Source: Bradyrhizobium sp. Rc3b
GTDB taxonomy: Bacteria; Pseudomonadota; Alphaproteobacteria; Rhizobiales; Xanthobacteraceae
Reading direction: 5' to 3'
NCBI RefSeq assembly: GCF_900114915.1
Contig: NZ_FOUS01000004.1
Coordinates: 1 to 64,000 of the forward strand
Length of the DNA stretch: 64,000 bases
The notes beneath the pieces were generated by a model that was not told the DNA's origin, ran no database searches, and saw only the letters and a list, made by a program, of their open reading frames with translations. The position numbers and the translations under genes are program-made. How positions within the stretch are numbered: position 1 is the stretch's first letter; every line of letters starts with the position of its first letter. Below, piece after piece: positions 16,846-26,328 of this stretch.

Positions 16846-17161
16846 ATGTGCTGGTGAAGAATCGGGCGCCCGAGGGGCGCTACCAAGCGGGCCGATATCT
16901 GCCACAAGCCCCCCTCCTGTGCAAGCTTGCTAGGCCCGTCAAACCGAGAAAATCGGGCCGATATCGCGGCCAAAATGCCCATTTTGACGCAAAATCACCG
17001 ACTTCCCGCCGAATCGGGCCCCGATATCCCCCGCCAACTGGCCAGTTGCCCCAGGCCTCGGATTCGATCCATTTCGCGTTTCGCACGAATGGATCGCGCT
17101 CGCCTCTTGAGCTGTCGCCATTCGGTGGCATCCTGCCGCCGATCGATGTGATGGACCCGTG
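16846..17161. other. Intergenic region with three copies of a GGGCC-GATATC motif
   Basis: Between tRNA-Thr (minus) and the small gene at 17162 (plus). The motif CGGGCCGATATC occurs at 16888-16899 and 16954-16965, and a related CGGGCCCCGATATC at 17015-17028, spaced about 60-66 bases. They may be regulatory sites or a repeat. No gene is seen; the plus-strand frame crossing here is the antisense of the tRNA. Confidence 0.4.
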
Positions 17162-17350
17162 ATGGCTAACGAGACCGACAAGAGCACGAACGAGGCGAGG
17201 ACGTCCCGGGATGACCGCCTGAAATCGGCGCTGCGCGAAAACCTGAAGCGGCGGAAGCTGCAGGCGCGCGAACGCGCCGCAAGCACGGACCCCTCGCAGA
17301 ACGACGATGGTTCCCTAAATGAGGGGGCCGCCGGGAAAGCCGGCACTTAA
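17162..17350 (+). CDS. Small charged hypothetical protein (62 aa)
   Basis: 62 residues, hydrophilic and probably disordered: MANETDKSTNEARTSRDDRL, then a basic helix KSALRENLKRRKLQARERAA and an acidic/Gly tail. No signal or membrane segment. It precedes the CNB/TrxR-like gene by 13 bases and is presumably co-transcribed. ATG at 17162 is used; an in-frame GTG directly before it would add one residue. No function can be assigned. Confidence 0.6.
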   Translation: MANETDKSTNEARTSRDDRLKSALRENLKRRKLQARERAASTDPSQNDDGSLNEGAAGKAGT

Positions 17351-17363
17351 GAATTTGGAATGA

Positions 17364-19082
17364 GTGAGCATGACGATGGGGCAGAACGGACAGCAACCAA
17401 CCGGTGATGAGGCGCTGATGTCGCGCTTCACCCGCCCCGAGCAGACCTTTCCGACGCTGACGCCGGCCGAGATCGAGCGGATCAGGCATTTCGGCGAGGT
17501 CCGCAGCTATGCGGACGGTGAGTTCCTGTTCGAGACCGGCAAGCCCGGGCCCGGCATGTTCGTCGTGCTGAAGGGCCATGTCGCCATCACCCAGCGCGAT
17601 GGCCTCGGCCACGTCACCCCTGTCATCGACCAGGGGCCGGGGCAATTTCTGGCCGAGCTCAGCCAGCTCTCGGGCCAGCCGGCGCTGGTCGACGGCCGTG
17701 CCGAGGGTGATGTCGAGACGCTGCTGTTGCCGCCGGACCGGCTGCGCGCGCTGCTGGTCGCCGAGGCCGATCTCGGCGAGCGCATCATGCGTGCGCTGAT
17801 CCTGCGCCGGGTCAATCTGATCCAGGGCGGCATCGGCGGCCCCGTGCTGATCGGGCCGTCGAACTCCGCCGGCGTGGTGCGGTTGCAGGGCTTTCTCACT
17901 CGCAACGGTCAGCCGCATCATCTGCTCGATCCCGATCGTGATTCCGACGCGGCCGAATTGATCGCGCGCTATTCGCCCAAACCAGAAGACTGGCCGCTGG
18001 TCGTCGCCGCAAGCGGCGCGGTGCTGCGCAACCCCAGCGAGACCGAGCTTGCCCGCGCCATCGGCATGATCGGCGGCGCCAAGGACGGCCGCATCTACGA
18101 CGTTGCGGTCGTCGGCTGCGGGCCGGCCGGGCTTGCCACCGCCGTGTATGCGGCGTCCGAAGGGTTGTCTGTCGCGGTGCTCGACATCCGCGCCTTCGGC
18201 GGCCAGGCCGGCGCCAGCGCGCGCATCGAAAATTATCTGGGCTTTCCGACCGGCATCTCGGGCCAGGCCCTGACAGCGCGCGCCTTCACCCAGGCGCAGA
18301 AGTTCGGCGCCGACATCATGATTCCCGTGACGGTGAAGTCGCTCGACTGCACGCGCAAGGACGGCGCATTCGCGGTGGCGCTCGACGGCTGCGATCCCTT
18401 GCGCTCGCGCGCGGTGGTGGTCGCGAGCGGCGCGCGCTATCGCCGGCCGGAGATCGCGAACCTCGACAAGTTCGAGGGACGCGGCGTCTGGTACTGGGCC
18501 TCACCGGTCGAGGCGCGGCTCTGCGCCGGCGAGGAGGTGGCGCTGGTCGGCGCCGGCAATTCGGCAGGCCAGGCGGCCGTGTTCCTGTCGGGGCACGCCA
18601 AGAAAGTCTTGATGATCATCCGCGGCGGTGGCTTAGGGGCCAGCATGTCGCGCTATCTCATCGAGCGCATCGAAGCGACGCCGAACATCGAATTGATGTT
18701 CAACACCGAGATCACCGCGCTCGAGGGCGACGAGGCCGCGCTGCTGCGGCGCATCCGCTGGAAGAGCCGGCTGTCCGATGACGAGGATTCTGCTGACATC
18801 CGCAATCTGTTTCTGTTCGTCGGCGCCGATCCCGCCACCGCCTGGCTCGACGGCTGCGGCGTGACGCTCGATCGCGGCGGCTTCGTCGTCACGGGCGCGC
18901 AGTCCGAGCAGAACCAGGGCAAGCTGGTGGCGCCGCTGGAGACCTCCGTGCCCGGCGTCTATGCCGTCGGTGACGTCCGCTCCGGCTCGGTCAAGCGCGT
19001 CGGCGGCGCCATCGGCGAGGGCGCCCAGGTGGTGGCCTCCCTGCACGGCTATCTCGGCGACGCCGCAAAACCGGCGCTTTAG
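17364..19082 (+). CDS. CNB-domain / thioredoxin reductase-like FAD oxidoreductase fusion
   Basis: 572 residues. Residues ~30-140 form a cyclic-nucleotide-binding domain (DGEFLFETGKPGPGMFVVLK), ~180-235 a thioredoxin-fold-like linker (DWPLVVAASGAVLRNPSETE), and ~245-572 a pyridine-nucleotide oxidoreductase. The latter has FAD motif VAVVGCGPAGLATAVYAASE, NADPH motif VALVGAGNSAGQAAVFLSG, and GVYAVGDVRSGSVKRVGGAI. The redox-active Cys-x-x-Cys of thioredoxin reductase is absent: that position reads GVWYWASPVEA. It is therefore not a standard TrxR; it may transfer electrons to another acceptor under cNMP control. GTG 17364 or ATG 17370 may be the start. Confidence 0.85.
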   Translation: MSMTMGQNGQQPTGDEALMSRFTRPEQTFPTLTPAEIERIRHFGEVRSYADGEFLFETGKPGPGMFVVLKGHVAITQRDGLGHVTPVIDQGPGQFLAELSQLSGQPALVDGRAEGDVETLLLPPDRLRALLVAEADLGERIMRALILRRVNLIQGGIGGPVLIGPSNSAGVVRLQGFLTRNGQPHHLLDPDRDSDAAELIARYSPKPEDWPLVVAASGAVLRNPSETELARAIGMIGGAKDGRIYDVAVVGCGPAGLATAVYAASEGLSVAVLDIRAFGGQAGASARIENYLGFPTGISGQALTARAFTQAQKFGADIMIPVTVKSLDCTRKDGAFAVALDGCDPLRSRAVVVASGARYRRPEIANLDKFEGRGVWYWASPVEARLCAGEEVALVGAGNSAGQAAVFLSGHAKKVLMIIRGGGLGASMSRYLIERIEATPNIELMFNTEITALEGDEAALLRRIRWKSRLSDDEDSADIRNLFLFVGADPATAWLDGCGVTLDRGGFVVTGAQSEQNQGKLVAPLETSVPGVYAVGDVRSGSVKRVGGAIGEGAQVVASLHGYLGDAAKPAL

Positions 19083-19209
19083 TCAAGGACAAGACAAGCG
19101 AATGGCAAGTCGAATGAGGCTTGCCATCGTGCCGCGTCCTGCGGACTATCGCGGCACCCGCGAGGCGTATCGCCCGCGGAACGAACAAGAGATCAATCGG
19201 GAGGACTAA

Positions 19210-19518
19210 ATGGCTGAAGTCGTCGTGCTCTACAAGACACCCAAGGATGCTGCGGCTTTCGACAAGTACTACGCCGAGACGCACATTCCGCTCGCCAAGA
19301 AACTTCCCGGCCTGAAGAAATACGCCGTCAGCAAGGGACCGGTCGCATCTCCCGCAGGTCCTTCCGGAATCCATCTCGTTGCCATTCTCACCTTCGACAG
19401 CGTGGGCGACATCCAGGCGGCCTTCGGCAGTCCGGAAGGCAAGGCCACCGGCGCCGACGTGCCGAAATTCGCCAGCGGCGGTGCCGATTTGCTGATCTTC
19501 GACACCAAGGAAGTGTGA
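19210..19518 (+). CDS. EthD family protein
   Basis: 102-residue dimeric alpha/beta-barrel protein of the EthD family: VVLYKTPKDAAAFDKYYAET, HIPLAKKLPGLKKYAVSKG and FASGGADLLIFDT. EthD proteins accompany oxidative degradation systems, though their reaction is usually unknown. It follows the CNB/TrxR-like gene by 127 bases. A GGGAGGAC site stands just before the ATG. Probably cytosolic. Confidence 0.85.
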   Translation: MAEVVVLYKTPKDAAAFDKYYAETHIPLAKKLPGLKKYAVSKGPVASPAGPSGIHLVAILTFDSVGDIQAAFGSPEGKATGADVPKFASGGADLLIFDTKEV

Positions 19519-19548
19519 GGCTCGATTCAACTTTCGTTGAAGATCTCG

Positions 19549-19633
19549 TAGCCCGGATGGAGCGAAGCGTAATCCGGGACCTGCTTTCCTGTGGCACGAT
19601 TCCCGGATTACGCTGCGCTCCATCCGGGCTACA
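19549..19633. repeat. Hairpin repeat (TAGCCCGGATGGAGCG type)
   Basis: Inverted repeat with arms TAGCCCGGATGGAGCGAAGC and its near complement GCTGCGCTCCATCCGGGCTA around a short loop with AATCCGGGA / TCCCGGATT inner arms. This is one of the commonest intergenic palindromes in Bradyrhizobium. After the EthD gene it could act as transcript end. The following stretch to 19824 holds CACAAAC-N7-GTTTGTG at 19651-19671, a possible operator, and no gene. Confidence 0.8.
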
Positions 19634-19824
19634 AAATTCGCGCTACGAACCACAAACTGCCGCCGTTTGTGACAGCGGTGCAAAAAATTCAGCCATGCGT
19701 TTGTCGATTCGCACGATGACGCATGGCTTCGCACATGCATGTGACGACAACGCAGGTGGCAATCCCATGAGGGTCGTAATACTACTCTCCTGAATCTTGA
19801 CGCCAGACGAGTAGGAGAGATGTC

Positions 19825-20334
19825 ATGGTCCTCGGCTTGAGCTTGCCCGCCCTCACGTTGGTCCATGTCGTCATCAGCCTGATCGCCATCGCCGCCGGCC
19901 TCGTCGTGATGTTCGGCCTCCTCGGGTCGAAGTCGATGCCGGGCCTCACCGCGATCTTCCTGTTGTTCACGATCCTGACCAGCGCCACCGGCTTCCTGTT
20001 TCCGTTCGAGAAGCTGCTGCCCTCGCACATCATCGGCATCATCTCGCTGGTGCTGCTCGCCATCGCCTGCTTCGCGCTGTACGGCATGAAGCTCGCGGGC
20101 GCGTGGCGCCCGGTCTATGTCGTGACCGCGATGATCTCGCTCTACTTCAACGTCTTCGTGCTGGTGATCCAGTCGTTCCTCAAGGTGCCGGCGCTTGCCG
20201 CGCTCGCGCCGGCCGTAGCGCCGGCGCCGCCGTCGGGCCCCGTGTTCGCGGCGGTGCAGGGCATCGTGCTGGTGTTCTTCGTCGTGCTCACCATCGGCGC
20301 CTGGCGCCGCTTCAAGCCGATGGCGTTTGCCTGA
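19825..20334 (+). CDS. Integral membrane protein (unknown)
   Basis: 169 residues with about five membrane helices, starting LGLSLPALTLVHVVISLIAI and ending with the basic WRRFKPMAFA. Features include a SATGFLFPFEKLLPSHIIGI segment and a Pro/Ala-rich loop (APAVAPAPPSGPVF). I do not recognise a characterised family with confidence. A GGAGAG site precedes the ATG. It is 130 bases upstream of the chloroperoxidase-like hydrolase and may be co-expressed with it. Confidence 0.75.
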   Translation: MVLGLSLPALTLVHVVISLIAIAAGLVVMFGLLGSKSMPGLTAIFLLFTILTSATGFLFPFEKLLPSHIIGIISLVLLAIACFALYGMKLAGAWRPVYVVTAMISLYFNVFVLVIQSFLKVPALAALAPAVAPAPPSGPVFAAVQGIVLVFFVVLTIGAWRRFKPMAFA

Positions 20335-20464
20335 TCACACGATTCTCAACATTCCCTGTTGATGCCCGGCATCGCATTCGCGGTCTCGCGCGACTATCTG
20401 CGCATCACCGGCGCGTGCTTGCGCACGTGCAGCGTCACTGATCCTCACCGAAAGAGAGCAATCC

Positions 20465-21289
20465 ATGCCCACCATCACCACCAAAGACGGCGTCGAGATC
20501 TTCTACAAGGATTGGGGAAGTGGCCAGCCGATCGTGTTCAGCCATGGTTGGCCGTTGTCGGCGGACGACTGGGACGCGCAGATGATTTTCTTCGTCAACA
20601 ACGGCTATCGCGTCATCGCCCATGACCGCCGCGGCCATGGCCGCTCGTCGCAGGTTTCCGACGGCCACGACATGGATCACTATGCCGACGATCTCGCGGC
20701 CGTCACCGCGCATCTCGACCTCAAGAACGCCATCCATGTCGGCCATTCCACCGGCGGCGGCGAAGTCGTGCACTACATCGCGCGCCATGGCGAGAGCCGG
20801 GTGGCGAAGGCGGCGATCCTGTCCGCGGTGCCGCCGCTAATGGTGCAGACCGCGGCCAATCCCGGTGGCCTGCCCAAGAGCGTGTTCGACGATCTCCAGA
20901 AGCAGCTCGCGGCCAGCCGCACGCAGTTCTATCGCGACCTCCCCGCCGGCCCGTTCTACGGCTACAACCGTCCCGGCGCAAAACCCTCGGAAGCGGTGAT
21001 CCAGAACTGGTGGCGCCAGGGCATGATGGGCGGCGCGAAAGCGCATTACGACGGCATCGTCGCGTTCTCGCAGACCGACTTCACCGAGGACCTGAAGAAG
21101 ATCAACGTGCCCGTGCTGGTGATGCACGGCGACGATGACCAGATCGTGCCCTATGCCGATTCTGCGCCGCTGTCGGCCAAGCTGCTCAAGAAGGGCACGC
21201 TGAAAACCTACAAGGGTTTCCCGCACGGCATGCCAACCACGCACGCCGAAACCATCAACGCGGACCTGCTGGCGTTTTTCAGGGAGTGA
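20465..21289 (+). CDS. Alpha/beta hydrolase, non-heme chloroperoxidase/arylesterase type
   Basis: 274 residues, cofactor-free haloperoxidase branch. N terminus [31 protein letters not shown], nucleophile elbow GHSTGGGE, acid in [12 protein letters not shown] and His in [11 protein letters not shown]. Such enzymes are esterases with side perhydrolase activity. In vivo substrate is unknown. ATG at 20465 follows a GAGAGCA site. Repeats close the unit downstream. Confidence 0.9.
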   Translation: MPTITTKDGVEIFYKDWGSGQPIVFSHGWPLSADDWDAQMIFFVNNGYRVIAHDRRGHGRSSQVSDGHDMDHYADDLAAVTAHLDLKNAIHVGHSTGGGEVVHYIARHGESRVAKAAILSAVPPLMVQTAANPGGLPKSVFDDLQKQLAASRTQFYRDLPAGPFYGYNRPGAKPSEAVIQNWWRQGMMGGAKAHYDGIVAFSQTDFTEDLKKINVPVLVMHGDDDQIVPYADSAPLSAKLLKKGTLKTYKGFPHGMPTTHAETINADLLAFFRE

Positions 21290-21354
21290 GCAGGATGACT
21301 CCTACCCCCTCTCCTTGCGGAGACGGGTGAGGGGTCTCTCTTCGCAAGTCCGAA

Positions 21355-21483
21355 AACGTAGGGTGGGCAAAGGCGCAATTGCGCCGTGCCCACCACCTGC
21401 CATCGATTACGAAGAAGACGTGGGCACGCTTCCGCCTTCGCTCTACGAGCTACGGCGGACAAGTCGCTTTGCCCACGCTACGA
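21355..21483. repeat. GTAGGGTGGGC-type intergenic repeat
   Basis: Begins CGTAGGGTGGGCAAAGGCGC and ends GCTTTGCCCACGCTACG, so the ends are complementary; internal GGCGCAATTGCGCC is itself a perfect 14-bp palindrome. It matches the GTAGGGTGGGCAAAGCG / CTTTGCCCACCCTAC family common in rhizobia. A shorter palindromic tract (CCCCTCTCCTTGCGGAGACG) precedes it at about 21305. Confidence 0.75.
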
Positions 21484-21505
21484 TACTGGAGGGTGAACGC
21501 ATCAC

Positions 21506-22147
21506 TCACTTCAGGATCGCCCTGATCGCATCGAAGGTGCGCTTGACGAAAGCCTCCGGCTTCTCCCGCGCGCCTTCGCCGATCCAGCTCTCGCCGCCGA
21601 CGCGCATCGCGCCGGTGGCGATCATGGCGACGAGCCGCGCCTGCAGTCGGTCGGATTTGGTTCGCCCGCGCTGGGCAAGGCCCTCGGCCAGCGCGCGCTC
21701 GAGCTTCTCGTATTTGAGCTGATCGCGCGCCTGCAGTGCCGGATTGTCGCGCTTGAGTCGCGACATCGCAGCTGCTTCCGCCGGATCGAGCCGCTTGACC
21801 GCCGCCGCGATCGCATTCTCCGCCGCCGTCAGCATGGATTCGTCCGCGGGCCGTGCGACGACCTCGGCGACCAGCGCGCTGGCGGCATTCTCCTGCCAGG
21901 CGGCCACCACGTCCTCCTTGGACGCGAAATAGTGGAAGAAGCTCCGGCGCGACACGTCCGCCGCCGCCGCGATATCGTCGATGGTCGTGGCCTCGAAGCC
22001 GCGCTCCAGGAACAGCGCCATCGCCGCCCGGGTCAACCGCTCGCGGGTCTGTTGCCGCTTGCGCTGGCGCAGGCCGGGCGCGGCCGGGGATTTTCCGTCC
22101 CCGGACAATAACTTGGCGCGTTTCCGGACCACCTTCGAAGCCTTCAA
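21506..22147 (-). CDS. TetR family transcriptional regulator
   Basis: 213 residues. The HTH is at about 28-75 (RERLTRAAMALFLERGFEAT, TIDDIAAAADVSRRSFFHYF), with the effector domain behind. Basic N-terminal extension. The start is TTG at 22147, supported by AGAGGTGA eight bases upstream; an internal GTG five codons later has no such site. Divergent from the SDR/Rossmann gene pair, which it probably represses through the 13-bp palindrome between them. Confidence 0.87.
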   Translation of the reverse strand: MKASKVVRKRAKLLSGDGKSPAAPGLRQRKRQQTRERLTRAAMALFLERGFEATTIDDIAAAADVSRRSFFHYFASKEDVVAAWQENAASALVAEVVARPADESMLTAAENAIAAAVKRLDPAEAAAMSRLKRDNPALQARDQLKYEKLERALAEGLAQRGRTKSDRLQARLVAMIATGAMRVGGESWIGEGAREKPEAFVKRTFDAIRAILK

Positions 22148-22169
22148 ATCGGTTCACCTCTTGCAAAAT

Positions 22170-22182
22170 TGCACTAAGTGCA
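22170..22182. promoter_or_regulatory. Candidate TetR operator
   Basis: TGCACTAAGTGCA, a perfect 13-bp dyad (6-bp arms and a central base), in the 84-base gap between the divergent tetR and SDR genes. Position and symmetry fit a TetR-family operator controlling both directions. Confidence 0.55.
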
Positions 22183-22231
22183 CATTTAGACCGGTCGCGG
22201 GCCTCGTTCCAGGCCCGAACGGAGACATGGC

Positions 22232-23170
22232 ATGACCGACTGGACCACGGCAGACATCCCCTCTCTCGCCGGCAAGACGGCCGTCGTGACGGGGGCGACG
22301 GGTGGCCTCGGTTACGAGACGGCGATGGCGCTGGCAGGCGCCGGTGCCATTGTCATACTCACCGGACGCAACGACGCAAAGGGCCTGCAGGCGATCGAAG
22401 GCATCTGCGAGCGGTTTCCCAATGCGCTGATCGCCTTTGAGCCTCTCGATCTCGCTAGCCTCGCCTCCGTCGCCGATTTCGCCAGGCGCTTTGCCGCCGG
22501 CAACGAGCAGCTCGACCTCCTCGTCAACAATGCCGGCGTGATGGCGCTGCCGAAACGGCAGCAGACCGAGGATGGTTTCGAGATGCAGCTCGGCACCAAT
22601 TATCTCGGTCACTACGCGTTGACGGCGCAACTGTTGCCGCAGCTTCGCCGCGCGAAGGCACCTCGTGTCGTCAATCTCTCGAGCCTTGCGCACCGCTCCG
22701 GCGCGATCAATTTCGACGATCTGCAGAGCAAGCATTCCTATCGTCCGTGGCGCGCCTATTGCCAGTCGAAGCTGGCGATGCTGATGTTTTCCCTCGAATT
22801 GCAACGTCGCAGCGACGCGGCCGGCTGGGGCGTGAGCAGCATTGCCGCGCATCCCGGCTTTGCGCGCACCGACCTGATTGCGAACGGGCCGGGCGCCAAC
22901 ACGTTCCAGTGGCGGATTGGCCGGCTGCTCCAGCCGCTGTTCAGCCAGTCCGCGGCCGAGGGCGCACTGCCGACGCTGCTCGCCGCGACTTCGCCCACGG
23001 CAGAGCCTGGCGGCTATTACGGCCCGAACGGATTCTACGAAATGAAGGGGGCGCCAGCGCCCGCGCGGATGATGCCACACGCGAAGGATTTCGCCACCGC
23101 TGCCATGCTGTGGGATGTCTCGGCGACGTTGACCGGAGTATCCTTCGACGAGATCGCGGCCGCGGCATGA
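22232..23170 (+). CDS. Short-chain dehydrogenase/reductase (retinol dehydrogenase-like)
   Basis: 312 residues. Cofactor motif VVTGATGGLGYETAMALAGA, LLVNNAGVMALP, catalytic Ser in VVNLSSLAHRSG and YxxxK in WRAYCQSKLAML. The extended C terminus (PGGYYGPNGFYEMKG) is typical of the light-dependent-protochlorophyllide/retinol-dehydrogenase-like SDR group. An Arg in TGRN indicates NADP preference. It overlaps the next gene by four bases (ATGA), so the two are translationally coupled. Confidence 0.9.
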   Translation: MTDWTTADIPSLAGKTAVVTGATGGLGYETAMALAGAGAIVILTGRNDAKGLQAIEGICERFPNALIAFEPLDLASLASVADFARRFAAGNEQLDLLVNNAGVMALPKRQQTEDGFEMQLGTNYLGHYALTAQLLPQLRRAKAPRVVNLSSLAHRSGAINFDDLQSKHSYRPWRAYCQSKLAMLMFSLELQRRSDAAGWGVSSIAAHPGFARTDLIANGPGANTFQWRIGRLLQPLFSQSAAEGALPTLLAATSPTAEPGGYYGPNGFYEMKGAPAPARMMPHAKDFATAAMLWDVSATLTGVSFDEIAAAA

Positions 23171-23856
23171 GCCGCGAGCCCGCCAGGAACATCCCGATGC
23201 AAGTCATCATCTTCGGCGCGACCGGCATGGTCGGGCAGGGCGTTTTGCGCGAATGCCTGGTCGACACCGGCGTCGCCCGTGTGCTCGTGGTCGGCCGCAG
23301 CCCAACCGGCGTGCGCAACGCCAAGCTCACCGAGATCATCCACGTCAATTTTCTGGACTATTCGACGATCGAGGCCCAGCTCACCGGCTTCGATGCCTGC
23401 TTTTTCTGCCTCGGCGTGTCCTCGATCGGCATGAGCGAAGATCGCTACCGCCATCTCACCTATGACCTCACGCTTGCGGCTGCGACGACGCTGGCGCGCC
23501 TCAATCCGCAGATGGTCTTCACCTACGTCACCGGCGCCGGCACCGATTCCACCGAGCAGGGTTCGCGGATGTGGGCACGGATCAAGGGCAAGACCGAGAA
23601 CGATCTCTTGAAGCTGCCGTTCCGGGCCGCCTACATGTTCCGGCCCGGCGCGATCCAGCCGCTGCACGGCGCCCGTTCCAAGACCGCCTGGGTGCAGGCG
23701 GTCTATACCGCAACCTGGCCGCTCTGGTCGGTGTTGCGCAGGCTCTCGCCGCGGCTCGTCACCTCGACCGAGCAGATCGGCCGCGCCATGATCCGCGTCG
23801 CCCGGGAGGGGTATCCGCGGAAGGTCCTGGAGATGGAGGATATCAATAGCCTCTAG
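23167..23856 (+). CDS. NAD(P)-binding Rossmann-fold protein (atypical SDR)
   Basis: 229 residues. GATGMVGQGVLRECLVDTGV is the dinucleotide-binding turn, then VLVVGRSPTG and CFFCLGVSSIGMSEDRYRHL. The C-terminal region (AAYMFRPGAIQPLHGARSK) matches the epimerase-like/NmrA-like group found next to oxidoreductases. The start ATG overlaps the SDR stop; an internal ATG at 23197 is another option. Probably cytosolic; substrate unknown. Confidence 0.8.
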   Translation: MSREPARNIPMQVIIFGATGMVGQGVLRECLVDTGVARVLVVGRSPTGVRNAKLTEIIHVNFLDYSTIEAQLTGFDACFFCLGVSSIGMSEDRYRHLTYDLTLAAATTLARLNPQMVFTYVTGAGTDSTEQGSRMWARIKGKTENDLLKLPFRAAYMFRPGAIQPLHGARSKTAWVQAVYTATWPLWSVLRRLSPRLVTSTEQIGRAMIRVAREGYPRKVLEMEDINSL

Positions 23857-23938
23857 CCTGCCTGCCCGTTAGTTTGAGCGGAAATTTCGGGGCCTGTGCG
23901 CGTTAAACCCTGTCCATTTCGAAGGAGAAGCGTCGGCG

Positions 23939-24388
23939 ATGTCGCCCCAGCTCAAACTGATCGCCCTCGACGCCGACGATCTCGCCGTGATCTCGACCCA
24001 TGTCCAGGACGCCCGTGTCCAGGCCTCTGACATCATCTGGCGGCAGAGCGAGAAGCGGCTTGTGGTCGGGATGAGCCGGCTGGACTGGGAGCAGACGCTG
24101 GAGGGCGAGGCCGAGCCGCGCCGGCTGGTCGCCGCGCTCCGCTTCGACCGCGTGCTCGCCTGCAAGTCGCGCAATATCGAGCTCGCCGCTCCCGACAAGG
24201 TCCTGGACCTCGTCGGCATCGAATTTCATCCCCGGGACGGGCGCGACGAGGAGCCCGGCGGCAGCGCCCTGCTCTTGTTCGCCGAGGGCGGCGCCATCCG
24301 GCTCGACGTCGAATGCCTGGAATGTGAGCTGACCGACCTCGGCGTCGACGCGCTGGGAACGGGGTTGGAGATCGAAGGGGAGGGATGA
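23939..24388 (+). CDS. DUF2948 family protein
   Basis: 149 residues: QLKLIALDADDLAVISTHVQ, ARVQASDIIWRQSEKRLVVG, and a C terminus GGAIRLDVECLECELTDLG. This is the DUF2948 family, present in most alphaproteobacteria next to hisD, as here. Function unknown. A GAAGGAGA site precedes the ATG at 23939. Cytosolic. Confidence 0.85.
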   Translation: MSPQLKLIALDADDLAVISTHVQDARVQASDIIWRQSEKRLVVGMSRLDWEQTLEGEAEPRRLVAALRFDRVLACKSRNIELAAPDKVLDLVGIEFHPRDGRDEEPGGSALLLFAEGGAIRLDVECLECELTDLGVDALGTGLEIEGEG

Positions 24389-24533
24389 GGTGACCTGTAT
24401 ACCAGCCGCACCGGCTCAGGCCTGCGCCAGAACGGCGGCTTGCGAGGGTTGACGCCGCTTCCCCGCCGCGCCATTGAGCAGGGGACCTGGTGCGCCAATC
24501 CGCCCCAAAGACCAGCCAGAAGCCAAGCCAGAT

Positions 24534-25829
24534 ATGCCCGTTCGCCTCGACCGCAGCAGCGCCGATTTTGACCAGCGATTCGCGGCCTTCCTCGCCGCCA
24601 AACGCGAGGTCTCGGCCGACGTCGAAGCCGCCGCGCGCGCCATCGTCGACGACGTGGCAAAGCGGGGCGATGCCGCGCTGCTCGAGGCCACCGCAAAGCT
24701 CGACCGCTTGACGCTGGATGCGGCCTCCTTGCGCGTCTCGGCCGCCGAAGTCGAGGCCGCGAACAAGGCCTGCGAGCCTGCGACGCTGGATGCGCTCAAG
24801 CTCGCGCGGGACCGCATCGAAATCTATCACCGCCGGCAGTTGCCGAAGGACGAGCGCTTCACCGACCCGCTCGGCGTCGAGCTCGGCTGGCGCTATACCG
24901 CGATCGAATCGGCCGGCCTCTACGTGCCCGGCGGCACTGCGGCCTATCCGTCCTCGGTGCTGATGAACGCGGTGCCTGCAAAAGTCGCCGGCGTCTCGCG
25001 CCTGGTGATGGTGGTGCCGTCGCCGGACGGCAAGCTCAATCCGCTGGTGCTGGCGGCGGCCTCGCTCGGCGGCGTCACCGAGATCTACCGCGTCGGCGGC
25101 GCGCAGGCCGTGGCGGCGCTGGCGCACGGCACCGCGACGATCGCGCCGGTCGCAAAGATCGTCGGCCCCGGCAATGCCTATGTCGCCGCCGCCAAGCGGC
25201 TGGTGTTCGGCAAGGTCGGCATCGACATGATCGCCGGCCCCTCCGAGGTGCTGGTGATCGCCGACGACACCGGCAATGCCGACTGGATCGCCGCCGATCT
25301 CCTGGCGCAGGCCGAGCACGATGCCAGCGCGCAGTCGATCCTGATCACCGATTCGGCGCGCCTTGCCGCCGACGTCGAAAAGGCGGTCGAGGCGCAGTTG
25401 AAGACGCTACCGCGCGCCGCGATTGCCGGCGCGTCCTGGGCCGATTTCGGCGCCATCATCATGGTGAAGAACTTAAGCGACAGTATTCCGCTCGCGGATG
25501 CGATTGCCGCCGAGCATCTCGAGATCATGACGGCTGATCCCGATGCGCTCGCTGCGAAGATCCGCAATGCCGGCGCGGTGTTCCTCGGGCCCCACACGCC
25601 GGAGGCGATCGGCGACTATGTCGGCGGCTCCAATCATGTGCTGCCGACGGCGCGCTCGGCGCGATTCTCCTCAGGGCTGTCGGTGCACGACTTCATGAAG
25701 CGCACCTCGATCCTGAAATGCGGCCCGGATCAGCTGCGCGCGCTCGGTCCTGCCGCGATGACGCTCGGACAAGCGGAGGGGCTGGACGCCCATTCGCGTT
25801 CGATTGGATTGCGTCTCAATCTGTCATGA
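24534..25829 (+). CDS. hisD: Histidinol dehydrogenase
   Basis: 431 residues. Catalyses the last two steps of histidine synthesis, L-histidinol to L-histidine with two NAD. Motifs: [68 protein letters not shown] (zinc-site His) and the catalytic Glu-His in [13 protein letters not shown] at 24534 gives the normal family length. Its stop overlaps the next start (ATGA). Confidence 0.96.
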   Translation: MPVRLDRSSADFDQRFAAFLAAKREVSADVEAAARAIVDDVAKRGDAALLEATAKLDRLTLDAASLRVSAAEVEAANKACEPATLDALKLARDRIEIYHRRQLPKDERFTDPLGVELGWRYTAIESAGLYVPGGTAAYPSSVLMNAVPAKVAGVSRLVMVVPSPDGKLNPLVLAAASLGGVTEIYRVGGAQAVAALAHGTATIAPVAKIVGPGNAYVAAAKRLVFGKVGIDMIAGPSEVLVIADDTGNADWIAADLLAQAEHDASAQSILITDSARLAADVEKAVEAQLKTLPRAAIAGASWADFGAIIMVKNLSDSIPLADAIAAEHLEIMTADPDALAAKIRNAGAVFLGPHTPEAIGDYVGGSNHVLPTARSARFSSGLSVHDFMKRTSILKCGPDQLRALGPAAMTLGQAEGLDAHSRSIGLRLNLS

Positions 25830-26323
25830 CAGTGCTGCCCGAACAGGACGACTCGACCAATCGCATCGTCGGCGTCACACTCGACGAAGAATCGATCGGC
25901 CGTTCCGGGCCTGATATCGAGCATGAGCGTGCGATCGCGATCTACGACCTGATCGAGCAGAACCTGTTCGCGCCCGATGGCGCCGACGGGAAGGGCCCGT
26001 TCACACTGCATATCGGCATCACCGGCAACCGGCTGATGTTCGACATCCGCCGCGACGACGGCACGCCTGTCGTCGCGCATCTGTTGTCGCTGACGCCGTT
26101 CCGGCGGATCGTGAAGGACTATTTCATGATCTGCGACAGCTACTACCAGGCGATCCGCACCGCGACCCCCGACAAGATCGAGGCCATCGACATGGGTCGG
26201 CGCGGCATCCATGACGAGGGATCGCGTACACTGCAGGAGCGGCTGAAGGGCAAGGTGCGGGTCGACTTCGAGACCTCGCGCCGGCTGTTCACGCTCATTA
26301 CTGTCCTGCACTGGAAGGGCTAA
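25826..26323 (+). CDS. UPF0262 family protein
   Basis: 165 residues beginning [40 protein letters not shown] and [20 protein letters not shown] are typical of UPF0262, which is restricted to alphaproteobacteria and conserved downstream of hisD. Function unknown. Four-base overlap with hisD implies translational coupling. Confidence 0.88.
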   Translation: MTVLPEQDDSTNRIVGVTLDEESIGRSGPDIEHERAIAIYDLIEQNLFAPDGADGKGPFTLHIGITGNRLMFDIRRDDGTPVVAHLLSLTPFRRIVKDYFMICDSYYQAIRTATPDKIEAIDMGRRGIHDEGSRTLQERLKGKVRVDFETSRRLFTLITVLHWKG

Positions 26324-26328
26324 GCGCG

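Noticed and set aside
16719..17162. Plus-strand frame with LPDRIELSTSPLPMECSTTE
   Set aside because: Antisense translation of tRNA-Thr; not a gene.
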